Of a stretch of DNA of 64,000 nt, positions 54,080 through 63,282 are shown piece after piece. The notes beneath the pieces were generated by a model. That model saw nothing but the letters and a program-made list of their open reading frames with translations, had not been told where the DNA came from and ran no database searches. A program made the translations under genes and the position numbers. Within the stretch, counting starts at the first letter, position 1. Each line of letters opens with the position of its first letter. The DNA comes from Sediminicoccus rosea (GTDB lineage: Bacteria; Pseudomonadota; Alphaproteobacteria; Acetobacterales; Acetobacteraceae), in NCBI RefSeq assembly GCF_033547095.1, contig NZ_CP137852.1, positions 1,171,501 through 1,235,500 on the forward strand, read 5' to 3'.

Positions 54080-54465
54080 TTTCCCTCGGCGGCCACCACG
54101 GCGACCGGCGCAGTGGCGCGGTCCCAGAAGGCGGCGGCGATGTCATCAAGGTCCATCAGCCGCTCGACCGCCTCGGGCGAGAGCGGCAGCGGCTTGCCCG
54201 CGCTGTCGCCGACGCCCTCCCAGGCGGTGACGGCGTGGCGGGCGAGAGCTTTCACCAGGAAGGCGAAGGACAGGCCGCGCGACATGTCGGGATCAAGGTC
54301 CGGATCGGCGATACGGACCGCGGCGAGGCGGCGCGCGGCGGCAGCCTGGGCAGCGGCCATGACCGCTGTCGTCACAGGCCGGATCTCCACGCGGACGCCG
54401 CGGGGCAGGTCGAGCCAGTACTGCTCGGCCGGGAGGTCGAGAGTGAGCATGAGCTTCTCCGTCAT
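54073..54465 (-). CDS. Phage tail assembly chaperone
   Basis: A 130-residue protein located between tail tube (59.9 kb, after the insertion) and tape measure, the standard site. LPAEQYWLDLPRGVRVEIRPV and AVTAWEGVGDSAGKPLPLSPE match the tail-assembly-chaperone pattern of GTA/siphovirus types. It contains the GGGAAAC slippery site near its end. Divergent from the large ATPase gene that starts at 54581. Confidence 0.82.
   Translation of the reverse strand: MTEKLMLTLDLPAEQYWLDLPRGVRVEIRPVTTAVMAAAQAAAARRLAAVRIADPDLDPDMSRGLSFAFLVKALARHAVTAWEGVGDSAGKPLPLSPEAVERLMDLDDIAAAFWDRATAPVAVVAAEGNG
54079..54085 (-). other. Slippery heptamer GGGAAAC for -1 frameshifting
   Basis: On the minus strand the chaperone codons are GAG GGA AAC GGC TGA. 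G GGA AAC fits the X XXY YYZ rule in the zero frame, two codons before the stop. A -1 slip reads GGG AAA CGG CTG and continues open for 106 codons into the Cys-rich frame. The same G/GT arrangement is known in phage tail assembly chaperones. Confidence 0.7.
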
Positions 54466-54580
54466 TTATGCTTGAGTCGGAAGGGTTCTCTGGCGCTTAA
54501 GCTACCGATGGACGCCGGGTGACGATGGCGCGCGACGCCCGCGTGCTTTGCGGTGATCAGAGCGGAGCCTGGCAGGGGAC

Positions 54581-57500
54581 ATGCACGATCAGGTGGACAA
54601 TCTTCGAGCTCATGATGGTGGGAACGAGCCCAGCCTAAACCGCTCACTGTCGACTTCGGCCGCCGACGCGATCCAGAAGCTCACTCGGTCCCAGCTTGAG
54701 CATGCACTCGACGCGCACCACCGCGGGCTCAAGGTGTACGAGAGCCTCAAGAGCTTGAACGATGTGATTGGCACCCAGTACGGCGAGCGGGTCCTCTACG
54801 AACTGCTCCAGAACGCGCATGATGCCCACGCCCTCGACGAGAAGGGCGAGATCGCCGTCAGACTAGTCATCCACAACGACGCGACCGGCGAGCTGCTCGT
54901 TGCAAACAGGGGCCGTCCATTCTCAGCCTCGAACCTCGATTCGATCCGAAACATCGGCACCAGTGACAAAAAAATCGGCGAAGGGATCGGGAACAAGGGC
55001 CTCGGATTCCGCAGTGTCGAGGCATTGACAGATGATGTTCGTATCTTCTCCGCCGCCTCAGAGCAAACCTCTTCTAGGTTCGACGGCTTCTGTTTTCGGT
55101 TTGCCACGATCAGCGAGATAGCTGCGCGACTGCGAGAAATCGGGGCCGATGCCGCCAAGGCAGAGACGGTAGCTGCGAACGTGCCGCGCTACCTCGTGCC
55201 TGTAGTGGTGGAGGAGCAATCTGAGGAGGTGCTGCGGCTCGCGCAGAGGGGATACGCTACGGTGGTCTGCTTGCCCCTTACCTCAGCACGTGCTGTCGAC
55301 CTGGCGCGCAAGCAGGTAGCCGCCGTGCTGGAGGAGGCCGCGCCTCTCCAGCTCTTCCTCGACCGCCTTGCATCCCTGGACGTAGCGGTCGTCACCTCGG
55401 GCCAGCTCACGCAACGAAAGCGTCTGTCGCGACATGTGGAGGCTGTGCCTGCGTCAGGTCTTCCGCCCAACTTCCGCATGGAAAAAGTGACGCTCGATGC
55501 CCGGAATGCCTTCCTTATCGTCCGACAGACTCTCCCCAAGGATGCGGTCCTCTCCGCCGTGCGAGACAGCATTCCAGCCGCCCCGCCACTGAAGCGGTGG
55601 CTCGACTGGAAGGGTGATGCGGTAGTTTCCGTTGCCGTGCCCCTCGGTCCGACGCCGCTGGCGCAACCCAGGTGCTTCAACTTCCTGCCTATGGACAAGC
55701 AGGCGGTCTCGCCGATGGCGGGACACATCGATGCGCCGTTCTTTGCTGACATTGATCGGCGTTCGATCAAGCCTGATCTAGCGCTCAACAGGTTTCTTCT
55801 CCAGTCCGTCGCCGTGACCGCAGCGACGGCAGCTATCGCAATCGTCGACCACGATATGCCCCTCCCCGCGAATGCCGTGATTGACCTGACCGCCTGGTCC
55901 GGGCCGCACATGCATAAAGTCATTGCGGCGTTCCAGGCACTTGGACGTCCGCTCTCCACCGCTGCCGTTTGGCCATTGACCTCGGGCGGGAGCAAAAGGT
56001 GGGCCAGCCTCGAGACGCTCTATGCCTGGCCAGAAATCCGCACGAAGCAGCTGACCCCCAGTCGACTAGCGTACCTCGCGAAAGCGGACATCCTGTCCCG
56101 TCAAATCGGTGAATCCCGCCTCGCGCGCATTCGGGAAATCGCTGTCGCTATATCCCTGCCGATCACACCCAATGGGGATACGCTGTGCCAGTGGGTGGAG
56201 GCAGTCGCCGAGTATCTCGTGAGCAGCGGTCGGCAAGCCCGAGGGCGATGGCGCGACTTCTACGACGACATCGTCACCTTCTTTTCTGCCTCGTCAGTCA
56301 GCTTAGAAGCGCTCGTCGGCAAGCGCATCTTCCTCGGCAGTGACGACAAGCTGCTCGTGGCGACCGCCAAGGGGCTGGACGGCGCACCCCCGGTATTCTG
56401 CCGCGTCGGACGCGAACGGGGCAAACGGAGCGAGGGACCGCCCAGCCCACCTTCAGCCCTTTCGCGAAAGTTCCGCTTCTTGAGTCAGAGTGTTGACGTC
56501 TCTGATGCAGCTTTCCGGGCGTTCGAGAAGGCTGGTTTGCTACGGCGCTACGATCCAATCGAGGCGCTCGCCGGACTGAAAGGGGCGCTGAGCGGGACCG
56601 CCACCGAGATCCAAAGGCGCGAAGCGATGACTTGGGCGTTTCGCGTTTGGCGCAGCGCGGGAGGCAGGTCAGTGGAGGAGGCGCTCCGCGATGCGGATCT
56701 TCTCGTTCCCTGCTTTGGGGGCTGGCGACTTGCGCGAGAGGCATCGCTTTCAGGCACCTGGAGCGCCTTAGGCCGGACGCTTGAGCAGTATCTCCACGAG
56801 GCGGCGTTGCACTCCACGGATTGCCGCTTCGCGCGGGACGGACTCCTCGTGAATTATGGGGAATGGCCACGTTCAGCTACCGACGACCGGCGCGAGGACT
56901 GGCTGCGCTTCCTCACCATTCTGGGCGTGCGGGATGGATTGCAGCCAATCGCCGGCGTGACGCGCCGGAAGGGCACCCCCTCGGGTTACTGGAATCGTCT
57001 CTTCCAGCTCGGCCAGCAAGACATTGGCCTTGACGTACACTGGACCAACGAGGCGCGTGCAAAAAATCTGTCGTACCCGATGACAGACTACCTGCTGGGC
57101 GGCGAGATTTGGCGGGTTCCCGGACAGGTAGAGCACCAAGCGCTACCGGGATCCGCAAAGGAGGCCTTGTCTGACCTTCTGGTCGCGTACCTGCGGGATA
57201 GCGGGGATGCGCACTTCACATTTCGCGTTGCACACCATCGAGGCTTCCAGACGATCGAGCTGCCTACTCCACTGCAGATATTTCTTCGCGAGGGCGAATG
57301 GGTCGCAAGTCTGCGCCGGGACGAAACTGTATTCGCCACGCCACGCGCGAGCTGGTCGACCTCCGCCGCCCGTCAGCACCCACCGCGGTTTGTGCCGCGC
57401 TTCGGCGCCGAGCCAGGTAGCCGCACGGGCCTGCCCCCGATCCTCTTCGACGCACGGGTTGGCCTCCGGGACTGGGCATCGCCCGCCAGCGCTCCAGAAC

Positions 57501-59896
57501 GCCTGGAGACTTTAGCGTCCGTGCTTTTGGACCTCGCCGCCGCTGAACGCCGCGACCTTCGTGATCAGATCCGGCGTGCTTGGCATGACGTCGCCGAGCA
57601 GCGCAGTGCAATCCCTCCTCGACTTGAGCTCGTGGTCGAAAGGGCGGGGATCCTTGACCTATGCTCTCCCGACGCGGAGAGCCCGCCGACGGTCTACGTA
57701 ACGGGCGAGCGCCAGGGCTTCGCGGCTCGCGCTCTGGCCGACGCTGGCGAGGCCGTGCTGGACGTAGGCGAGGCAGATGGGGCCGTCATCTGCGATCTCC
57801 TGGTCTCCACCGGCGTCTATGCGCCAAGGCTCGCCGATTCCGGTGATGTGCAGTTCGTCGTCGACGGCGACACATTCGAGCCCTCGGCCAACGATCCGCT
57901 GCTTGTAGCGGGCGACCTGTCCTGGTTGAGCTCCGCGGCGGTCCTCGCCCACGAGTACCTCGGGGACCCTCTTGAACTGAGAACCTTACCGACAGACGAA
58001 ATAGAGCGGAGGCTCCGCCAGATCCGGGTGCGACGGTGCAGACACTTCGCGCTCACCATCGCGGATCAGGTGATTCCAGTCCGAGGCCACGAGCGCACTC
58101 AGGCTGTGCCGCACACTCGCGTCCCAACGCTGCTCGTCAGTGGAGACGAGCCCATAGGCATGGACCTCCTCTTTGAGGCATCGCCAGCGCTGACGAAGTT
58201 GGTCGGTTCCCGGCGCAACACGCTCGAGACGATGCTCAGCAGGCTAGCGCGCGAGGGGTTTACTGGCGCCGCTGCTGGCCCGACGGAACTGATGCTGGCC
58301 CGCGCGATTCGACGGGATGTCGGTGTCGTCCGCGATTATCTTGCCGCCATGCGCGGAGGCGTTGAGCGCCGCGTGGCGGCCGTTCTGCCGGTGGTGGCCT
58401 TCCTGAAGGGTCGCGATGCTGCGGAGCGTCTTTCGGACCGACATTTCCGCCTCGGCCCTGCGCTACGGCTGCGCGAATGGCTGGCCGGAGAGTTCGAAGT
58501 CGGACTCGCCGAGAGAATCCTGTCCGCGGTCGATGAGACGGACGATCAGCGAGTCATTCGTGAGCGGCTAGGCTTCGACTTCGCCGCCTACGGGCGCACC
58601 CTTGTCGAACTTGGCTATCCACCTCTGAACGATGAGGCAGATTTCCGGAGGCTCTTCGCCGTTCTGCTCGCGGAGATGACGCCGTCGCTCCGGGAGCGCC
58701 TGCGACGAAAGTTCATCATCGTCTGGCGCGCCAGCAAGGACCTGGCCGAGTATGTCGCGCTGAGGCAGCTCGACTTCATCTCCTTCGATCCGGCGTGGAC
58801 ACTTGAGAGGGAAAATATAGATCTCTCGTTCGTAGCATCTCATGCAGCCGCAGCCATGGAGGCGAAGCTCGGACCAGACGATCCCTCGATTGCGCTGCCG
58901 GCACTCGATGCTGTGACATCGACCAACCGTAAGCTGGTGCTTTCGAGATACGCCCGGCTGACAAGCCTGATACGGGCATGGTGTCGAGTGAATGGCGCGG
59001 TACGCCCAGTCCTAACGGAATCTGCCGATCCACAGCCTCTCGTCCGTGCACTCGATCAGGCGGGCCTGATTGACTTTGACAATCTCCGATCCGACGAGTT
59101 GCCTGCTCTGTTGCGCCGCGTAAACGCGTGGCCGGCCGGCATGCCAACGGCTGACACGCTGGACGTGCTCGGGCTGACTGAAGCCGATCTGCAGCACGAA
59201 GAGCGGGAGGCACGGGAGACCCGCCGAAAGGCTGAAGTCGCACGGCGGACGATTGAGTTTGGCGGTAAGCCTATCGACACTGGCGGCGATGACTTCGCGA
59301 TCGTGTTTGAGCAGCTCGCCAGTGCAGCGCTCACAGAGGGAAACGATTGGTACAATCGGAGCCGTCCTCCCAGGCTTCGCTTGCAAGACCACGCAGATGA
59401 GGAGCGGCGGCGGCCGGGTACGCGCGGGGGCAAAGGAGGCGATTGGCGACAGCAACTGCCCGAAGCTGTCCGCACGGCGATGGGCGTCGCCAGCGAGTGG
59501 CTAGCCCGTGAGTACCTCAGGCGCCGACACCCGAAGGAGATGACGGACGCGTGCTGGGTTTCCTCAAACCGCCAGGCATTCTGCACGGGTGCGCCGGGCG
59601 ATGATTCGCTCGGCTACGACTTTTGCGTTCAGACGATGCGGCACGAGTACCTCTACGAGGTCAAATCAGCGCTGGACGATGGCGGCGAGTTCGAGTTGAC
59701 CGCGCGCGAGTTGGAGGTGGCGAGCAGCGCCAGTCTCGATCGGAAGCGGCGGTACCGGATCCTGTATGTACCCCATGTCTTTGACCCGAAGCGCTGGCGG
59801 GTTTTGCCTCTGCTCAATCCCGTCGGCAGCGACACCCGGAGCAGGTTCCGAGTCGTTCGCAGCGGCTCAGTGCGGTATCGGTTTGAGGTGCGCTAG
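54581..59896 (+). CDS. Giant Bergerat ATPase-DUF3883 (NO VEIN-like) protein, probable defence gene
   Basis: 1771 residues. The N-terminal Hsp90-type ATPase (about 45-260) has LYELLQNAHDA (E74, N78), a modified G1 loop ANRGRPFS (108-115; the usual DNG is absent) and G2 GIGNKGLGFRS (135-145). The middle 1300 residues are unassigned. The C-terminal DUF3883 module ends with GYDF (D1680) and YEVK (E1693, K1695), a PD-(D/E)XK-like spacing. Sacsin/NO VEIN-type proteins of this layout occur in bacterial defence islands. It is antisense between tail tube and chaperone; lower GC than flanks. Nuclease activity and defence role are inferred. Confidence 0.82.
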   Translation: MHDQVDNLRAHDGGNEPSLNRSLSTSAADAIQKLTRSQLEHALDAHHRGLKVYESLKSLNDVIGTQYGERVLYELLQNAHDAHALDEKGEIAVRLVIHNDATGELLVANRGRPFSASNLDSIRNIGTSDKKIGEGIGNKGLGFRSVEALTDDVRIFSAASEQTSSRFDGFCFRFATISEIAARLREIGADAAKAETVAANVPRYLVPVVVEEQSEEVLRLAQRGYATVVCLPLTSARAVDLARKQVAAVLEEAAPLQLFLDRLASLDVAVVTSGQLTQRKRLSRHVEAVPASGLPPNFRMEKVTLDARNAFLIVRQTLPKDAVLSAVRDSIPAAPPLKRWLDWKGDAVVSVAVPLGPTPLAQPRCFNFLPMDKQAVSPMAGHIDAPFFADIDRRSIKPDLALNRFLLQSVAVTAATAAIAIVDHDMPLPANAVIDLTAWSGPHMHKVIAAFQALGRPLSTAAVWPLTSGGSKRWASLETLYAWPEIRTKQLTPSRLAYLAKADILSRQIGESRLARIREIAVAISLPITPNGDTLCQWVEAVAEYLVSSGRQARGRWRDFYDDIVTFFSASSVSLEALVGKRIFLGSDDKLLVATAKGLDGAPPVFCRVGRERGKRSEGPPSPPSALSRKFRFLSQSVDVSDAAFRAFEKAGLLRRYDPIEALAGLKGALSGTATEIQRREAMTWAFRVWRSAGGRSVEEALRDADLLVPCFGGWRLAREASLSGTWSALGRTLEQYLHEAALHSTDCRFARDGLLVNYGEWPRSATDDRREDWLRFLTILGVRDGLQPIAGVTRRKGTPSGYWNRLFQLGQQDIGLDVHWTNEARAKNLSYPMTDYLLGGEIWRVPGQVEHQALPGSAKEALSDLLVAYLRDSGDAHFTFRVAHHRGFQTIELPTPLQIFLREGEWVASLRRDETVFATPRASWSTSAARQHPPRFVPRFGAEPGSRTGLPPILFDARVGLRDWASPASAPERLETLASVLLDLAAAERRDLRDQIRRAWHDVAEQRSAIPPRLELVVERAGILDLCSPDAESPPTVYVTGERQGFAARALADAGEAVLDVGEADGAVICDLLVSTGVYAPRLADSGDVQFVVDGDTFEPSANDPLLVAGDLSWLSSAAVLAHEYLGDPLELRTLPTDEIERRLRQIRVRRCRHFALTIADQVIPVRGHERTQAVPHTRVPTLLVSGDEPIGMDLLFEASPALTKLVGSRRNTLETMLSRLAREGFTGAAAGPTELMLARAIRRDVGVVRDYLAAMRGGVERRVAAVLPVVAFLKGRDAAERLSDRHFRLGPALRLREWLAGEFEVGLAERILSAVDETDDQRVIRERLGFDFAAYGRTLVELGYPPLNDEADFRRLFAVLLAEMTPSLRERLRRKFIIVWRASKDLAEYVALRQLDFISFDPAWTLERENIDLSFVASHAAAAMEAKLGPDDPSIALPALDAVTSTNRKLVLSRYARLTSLIRAWCRVNGAVRPVLTESADPQPLVRALDQAGLIDFDNLRSDELPALLRRVNAWPAGMPTADTLDVLGLTEADLQHEEREARETRRKAEVARRTIEFGGKPIDTGGDDFAIVFEQLASAALTEGNDWYNRSRPPRLRLQDHADEERRRPGTRGGKGGDWRQQLPEAVRTAMGVASEWLAREYLRRRHPKEMTDACWVSSNRQAFCTGAPGDDSLGYDFCVQTMRHEYLYEVKSALDDGGEFELTARELEVASSASLDRKRRYRILYVPHVFDPKRWRVLPLLNPVGSDTRSRFRVVRSGSVRYRFEVR

Positions 59897-59913
59897 ACCT
59901 GCGATGCATCATC

Positions 59914-60870
59914 TCACGCGTACTCCGTCCCAGCCTGCTGGTTCTTCAGCACCACCGTCATCATGCGCGTCGCCGTCGCGTTAAAGGCGGCGCGGAACTC
60001 GAAGCTCGCCTCGACCCCCGCCGGCCCCTCGATCGGCGTCTTCGCCAGCGCCAGGTAGACCTCGTGCAGCGTGAAGGTGAGGCTGCGGTTGGCGTCGATC
60101 GTGAACGCGAAGGCGAATTCCGCCGCCGTGCCGTTCTGCGCCTGCGTCAGCAGCGTGGTGTCCGCGAAGCGTGCGGTGATCTGGCCGGTGGCGCGCGCAA
60201 TGCCGGGATCCGCGCCCTCGATCTTGCGGTCGGCGCGGATGGTACGCACGGCCTCGACGCTGTTCGAGTAGGCGAGCCGCGCGCCGGTGACCTGCGCCAG
60301 CGCCGAGCCAGCGCGGCTGATCGAGCCCTGCGCCTTGTTGAAGGCGGTGTAGGCCGCAGAGACAGGCGTGCCGCCTGAAGACGAACCGGAGCGCGTCGAG
60401 CCCTGCGCAATGAGCTTGATTGTCGCCGTCGCCGGTCCGGTCGGGCTGAAGTCGATCTCCAGCGCGTCGGCGCGGACGCCGGCGCAGACGTCGTAGCTCG
60501 GCACGTCGGGGTAGCCGATCTCGATCGCCTGCGACGGCAGCGTCGCCGCGCCGGATCCGAAGGTGTGGGTGAAGTTCGGGTTGGTGCCGGTCGTGGTCGG
60601 CGCGCCAAGCAGCAGACGCAGCCAATGGCCGATGTTGATCAGGTCGACAGGTACGACGACGTCGCCCTCGACCGTGACGGTGTCGAAGAACGGCGCGGCC
60701 GGATCGCGATTGCCGCCGAGGCCGATGACGTCCGCATCCAGAAGCGGCTGCTCAGCGCCGAGGTTGCAGGAGAGAAAGGGCACGCGCCGCCAGTTGCCGC
60801 CGGGCGCGGTGCCGTAGGTGACCTCGGGGACCATGAGCAGGCGCGAGTTGGCGCCGATGGCACGGGGCAT
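59914..60870 (-). CDS. Phage major tail tube protein
   Basis: A 318-residue protein. RAIGANSRLLMVPEVTYGTAPGG at the start, GGNRDPAAPFFDTVTVEGDVVVPVDL and the C-terminal TFTLHEVYLALAKTPIEGPAG are typical of tail tube proteins of the GTA/siphovirus kind, including a later Ig-like portion. GGAG precedes the ATG. Its 3' end is convergent with the giant ATPase gene, 17 nt apart. Confidence 0.82.
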   Translation of the reverse strand: MPRAIGANSRLLMVPEVTYGTAPGGNWRRVPFLSCNLGAEQPLLDADVIGLGGNRDPAAPFFDTVTVEGDVVVPVDLINIGHWLRLLLGAPTTTGTNPNFTHTFGSGAATLPSQAIEIGYPDVPSYDVCAGVRADALEIDFSPTGPATATIKLIAQGSTRSGSSSGGTPVSAAYTAFNKAQGSISRAGSALAQVTGARLAYSNSVEAVRTIRADRKIEGADPGIARATGQITARFADTTLLTQAQNGTAAEFAFAFTIDANRSLTFTLHEVYLALAKTPIEGPAGVEASFEFRAAFNATATRMMTVVLKNQQAGTEYA

Positions 60871-60891
60871 GGGGCGTCTCCGGAAGCGGGA

Positions 60892-61320
60892 TCAGGCCAG
60901 CGGTGAGCCGGCGACGGTGAAGGACAACGTGATGGGAACGGAGGCGGCGCGGGCCGGGGCGGCGCCCTCGGTCTCGGCATCGTCGAAGGTCGGGGCCCCG
61001 GGCTGCGCCCATTCGACTGCGCCGCCGAGGGTGCGGTCGCCAGGGATCGCGGCCGCGATGTCGACCAGCAGCGCATCGAGCAGCGCGCCCGTGGTCGCGA
61101 CGACCTCGACCTCGGCGCGATGCTCGACCGCCCAGGCGAGCGGCGAGAGGATGGCGGTTTCCTCCACCGTCTCGCCGTCACGGACCACGACGAGCCCGCC
61201 GGGCGGAAGGCGCTGCGGAACGCTCTCGTTGCGGAGGACCTTCGGGGCGGGGTTCCGCGCGGCCAGGGCGGCACCCAGGCGGGCGTACAGGGCAGCCAGA
61301 GCCGTCTCGCGCACACTCAT
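60892..61320 (-). CDS. Phage tail terminator-like protein
   Basis: A 142-residue protein (SVRETALAALYARLGAALA, VEHRAEVEVVATTGALLDALLVDIAAAI). Its position, directly upstream of the tail tube, and size fit the tail terminator (gpU-like); relatives are sometimes misnamed acyl-CoA transferase. The start overlaps the DUF6441 gene by 4 nt. Confidence 0.72.
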   Translation of the reverse strand: MSVRETALAALYARLGAALAARNPAPKVLRNESVPQRLPPGGLVVVRDGETVEETAILSPLAWAVEHRAEVEVVATTGALLDALLVDIAAAIPGDRTLGGAVEWAQPGAPTFDDAETEGAAPARAASVPITLSFTVAGSPLA

Positions 61321-62039
61321 CCGGTCCTCGCCGTCTCGGCTTCCCAGGCCGCCACGAAGCGCCGCGGCAGGCGACGTAGGGCGCGCAGGGAGGCGCCACC
61401 GACGTCGAGGCGCTTGGCCAGCTTCACCTGCGGCAGCAGGAGGAACATCGGCACCATCCCCTGTTCGAGCAGGCCGCGGGCCCAGGCCTCGCGGCCCTTG
61501 CGGTTGGCGGTGCCGACCTCGGCGACGCCGCCGGCGATCAGGCGGGTGCGCCGGCGGCGGCCGGTCTGCGTCCCCTGGCGCAGCGGCAGGCACCAGACGA
61601 AGCCCCGCCCCGAGCGGAAGGGCCGGAGGAACCCCTGGCCGGAGGCGACCATCTGGGCAGGCGTGACGCGCAGCCCCTTGTCGCCGCGGCCGCGCCAGCC
61701 ACGGCCCGCGTTGAAGCCCGTAGCGATCGCGAGGAACCGCCCGCCGCCCTTCGGCCGGACCAGCGCGCCGCGCTCGAAGGCATCGATCACCAACGGCGTC
61801 TTGCTCCAGACGAGGCCGGCGGCGCGCATCGACACGCCCGTGCGCGGGAAGACCTGCGCGCGCCAGGCATTGGCGATGCCGCGCGCCTTGCCGCCGAGCG
61901 AGCCGGTGACCTGCTGGCGCAGTTCCCCCTTGAGCGCGTCGGTCTCGGCGCGCACGGCGCGTGTGGCGGCCCGCTCGCCGGCGCGGACCTCCTCGGCCAG
62001 CGCCTTGCGCAGGTCGCCCACGACGGCAGAGAGGCGCAT
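61317..62039 (-). CDS. Phage head-tail protein, DUF6441 family
   Basis: A 240-residue Arg-rich protein. RLSAVVGDLRKALAEEVRAGERAAT and TALKGELRQQV-like start, GIANAWRAQVFPR and FERGALVRPKGGGRFLAIATG are family-typical. It lies between connector and terminator, as minor tail-completion proteins do. Starts 3 nt after the connector gene. Confidence 0.75.
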   Translation of the reverse strand: MRLSAVVGDLRKALAEEVRAGERAATRAVRAETDALKGELRQQVTGSLGGKARGIANAWRAQVFPRTGVSMRAAGLVWSKTPLVIDAFERGALVRPKGGGRFLAIATGFNAGRGWRGRGDKGLRVTPAQMVASGQGFLRPFRSGRGFVWCLPLRQGTQTGRRRRTRLIAGGVAEVGTANRKGREAWARGLLEQGMVPMFLLLPQVKLAKRLDVGGASLRALRRLPRRFVAAWEAETARTG

Positions 62040-62042
62040 CGC

Positions 62043-62351
62043 CTACCGCCGGCAGAGCACGCGCCAAGCAACGCCGGCCGCGTCCCGCTCGGCGCTGTCC
62101 ACCGTCAGCAGGTCCGCGCCGATGGCGAAGGTGTCGCCCGCGTCGATCGCTGGCAGCAGGGCGATGCCGACCGTCACCACATCTGTCGCGCGCAGCACCG
62201 CCGTATCGAAGGCGTCCGCCACGCGATCGGGGCTTGAGCGCAGGATGCGGAGGGGCACAGGCGCACCAGTGCCTGCCGCCCGGTAGGTCGCCTCGACGCC
62301 GATGTTAGGGTCGGCCGCGAGCACCGCCAGCGCCTCGTCGAACACGCCCAT
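62043..62351 (-). CDS. Phage head-tail connector-like protein
   Basis: A 102-residue protein (VEATYRAAGTGAPVPLRILRSSPD, AIDAGDTFAIGADLLTVDSAE). Small beta-rich proteins of this kind at this position are head-tail joining/stopper proteins (GpW/FII- or gp16-like). It follows the holin-like gene by 6 nt on the same strand. Confidence 0.65.
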   Translation of the reverse strand: MGVFDEALAVLAADPNIGVEATYRAAGTGAPVPLRILRSSPDRVADAFDTAVLRATDVVTVGIALLPAIDAGDTFAIGADLLTVDSAERDAAGVAWRVLCRR

Positions 62352-62357
62352 GGCGGA

Positions 62358-62633
62358 TCAGCCGAGCCCGAGCCAGGAGGCGAGCTTCGCGCCGACCGCG
62401 GCGCCGACGATGCCGCCAGCCGCCGCCGCGCCCGTGGCCGGGATCGCCGGCGACGCGCTCGGCACGCCGCCCGCCGCCAGCGACAGCGGCGCCGTGAGGC
62501 CGGCCATCGCCTTGACCAGCTCCGTGACGGTGCGGGTGAGCTCGCGCATGTCCTTGTCGCCCTCGGCGAGGCGCCTCTCGATCTCGGTCAGGCGGGTGAC
62601 GATGGTGCCGAGTTCGCGATCATGGTCCGTCAT
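62358..62633 (-). CDS. Small coiled-coil protein with hydrophobic tail, holin/XhlA-like topology
   Basis: 91 residues: a charged helix (DRELGTIVTRLTEIERRLAEGDKDMRELTRTVTELVKAM) then an Ala/Gly-rich stretch and hydrophobic tail (AAAAGGIVGAAVGAKLASWLG). That topology resembles XhlA-type holin partners; I cannot confirm it. The start overlaps the stop of the lytic-like gene by 4 nt. Confidence 0.55.
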   Translation of the reverse strand: MTDHDRELGTIVTRLTEIERRLAEGDKDMRELTRTVTELVKAMAGLTAPLSLAAGGVPSASPAIPATGAAAAGGIVGAAVGAKLASWLGLG

Positions 62634-63280
62634 CGAGCGACCTCCCGCTGCCGCTGCAGCCGCTGGTGGATGGTCCAGGCCGCGACGCCGATCACCGCGG
62701 CGGCAACGCCCCAGGGGCCGAGCGCCCGCAGGACCGACGCCAAGCCCTCGGCATGCGGCGCGAGCGTCGTGACGGCATCGACCGCCGCTGCCGCCGTGAC
62801 GCCGGCGACCACCGAGCCCGCGGCCGCGCGCACGGTGCCGCTGTGGGCGAGGCCGGGCGCAATCAGCCCCGCCATGCGCAGCCCCTCCGCGATCGTCTCC
62901 GGCGCATAGGGCATGCCGCCGAGCTCGTGTCGGATGATCGCCTCGACCAGCCCGCGCATAGTGGCGGCATCGTGCAGGTCGATCGGATCGTCGAGCCCGA
63001 CCCCCAGCCGCGCAGCGACCGCCGCTTGGTAGGCGCGCGTGTCGTTCTCGTTGCTCGGGGCCCAGCGCGCCACGATGCCGCGGACCGTGCGCAGCCCGTG
63101 CCGGTCCTGGTAGCTCTGCAGCAGCAACGCCAGCGCGCGGATGCCGTGCTGGTGCGAACGGAAGCGGCAGAAGCGCCCGTCCGAAGGCGGATCGACGAGC
63201 CCGAGCCATTTGTTTGTGGCGACGTGCTCGATGTTCCCGGGATTGCGGTTGCGGTAGCCCCGGCTGGCCTTGGGATCCAT
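62630..63280 (-). CDS. Phage structural/peptidoglycan-hydrolase-like protein
   Basis: A 216-residue protein. SRGYRNRNPGNIEHVATNKWLG and GRFCRFRSHQHGIRALALLLQSYQDRHGLRTVRGIVARWAP followed by NENDTRAYQAAV are the P5-like virion/lytic protein pattern, a lysozyme-like fold found in many prophages. A C-terminal membrane segment (GPWGVAAAVIGVAAWTI) may anchor or delay it. It lies just below DUF2190. Confidence 0.72.
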   Translation of the reverse strand: MDPKASRGYRNRNPGNIEHVATNKWLGLVDPPSDGRFCRFRSHQHGIRALALLLQSYQDRHGLRTVRGIVARWAPSNENDTRAYQAAVAARLGVGLDDPIDLHDAATMRGLVEAIIRHELGGMPYAPETIAEGLRMAGLIAPGLAHSGTVRAAAGSVVAGVTAAAAVDAVTTLAPHAEGLASVLRALGPWGVAAAVIGVAAWTIHQRLQRQREVAR

Positions 63281-63282
63281 GG

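Noticed and set aside
53955-54149. 64-codon minus-strand frame starting MMTSPPPSG
   Set aside because: It is the other shifted frame at the chaperone end: Arg/Pro-rich with no motif. The -1 frame at 53759-54079 is protein-like and joined by the slippery site.
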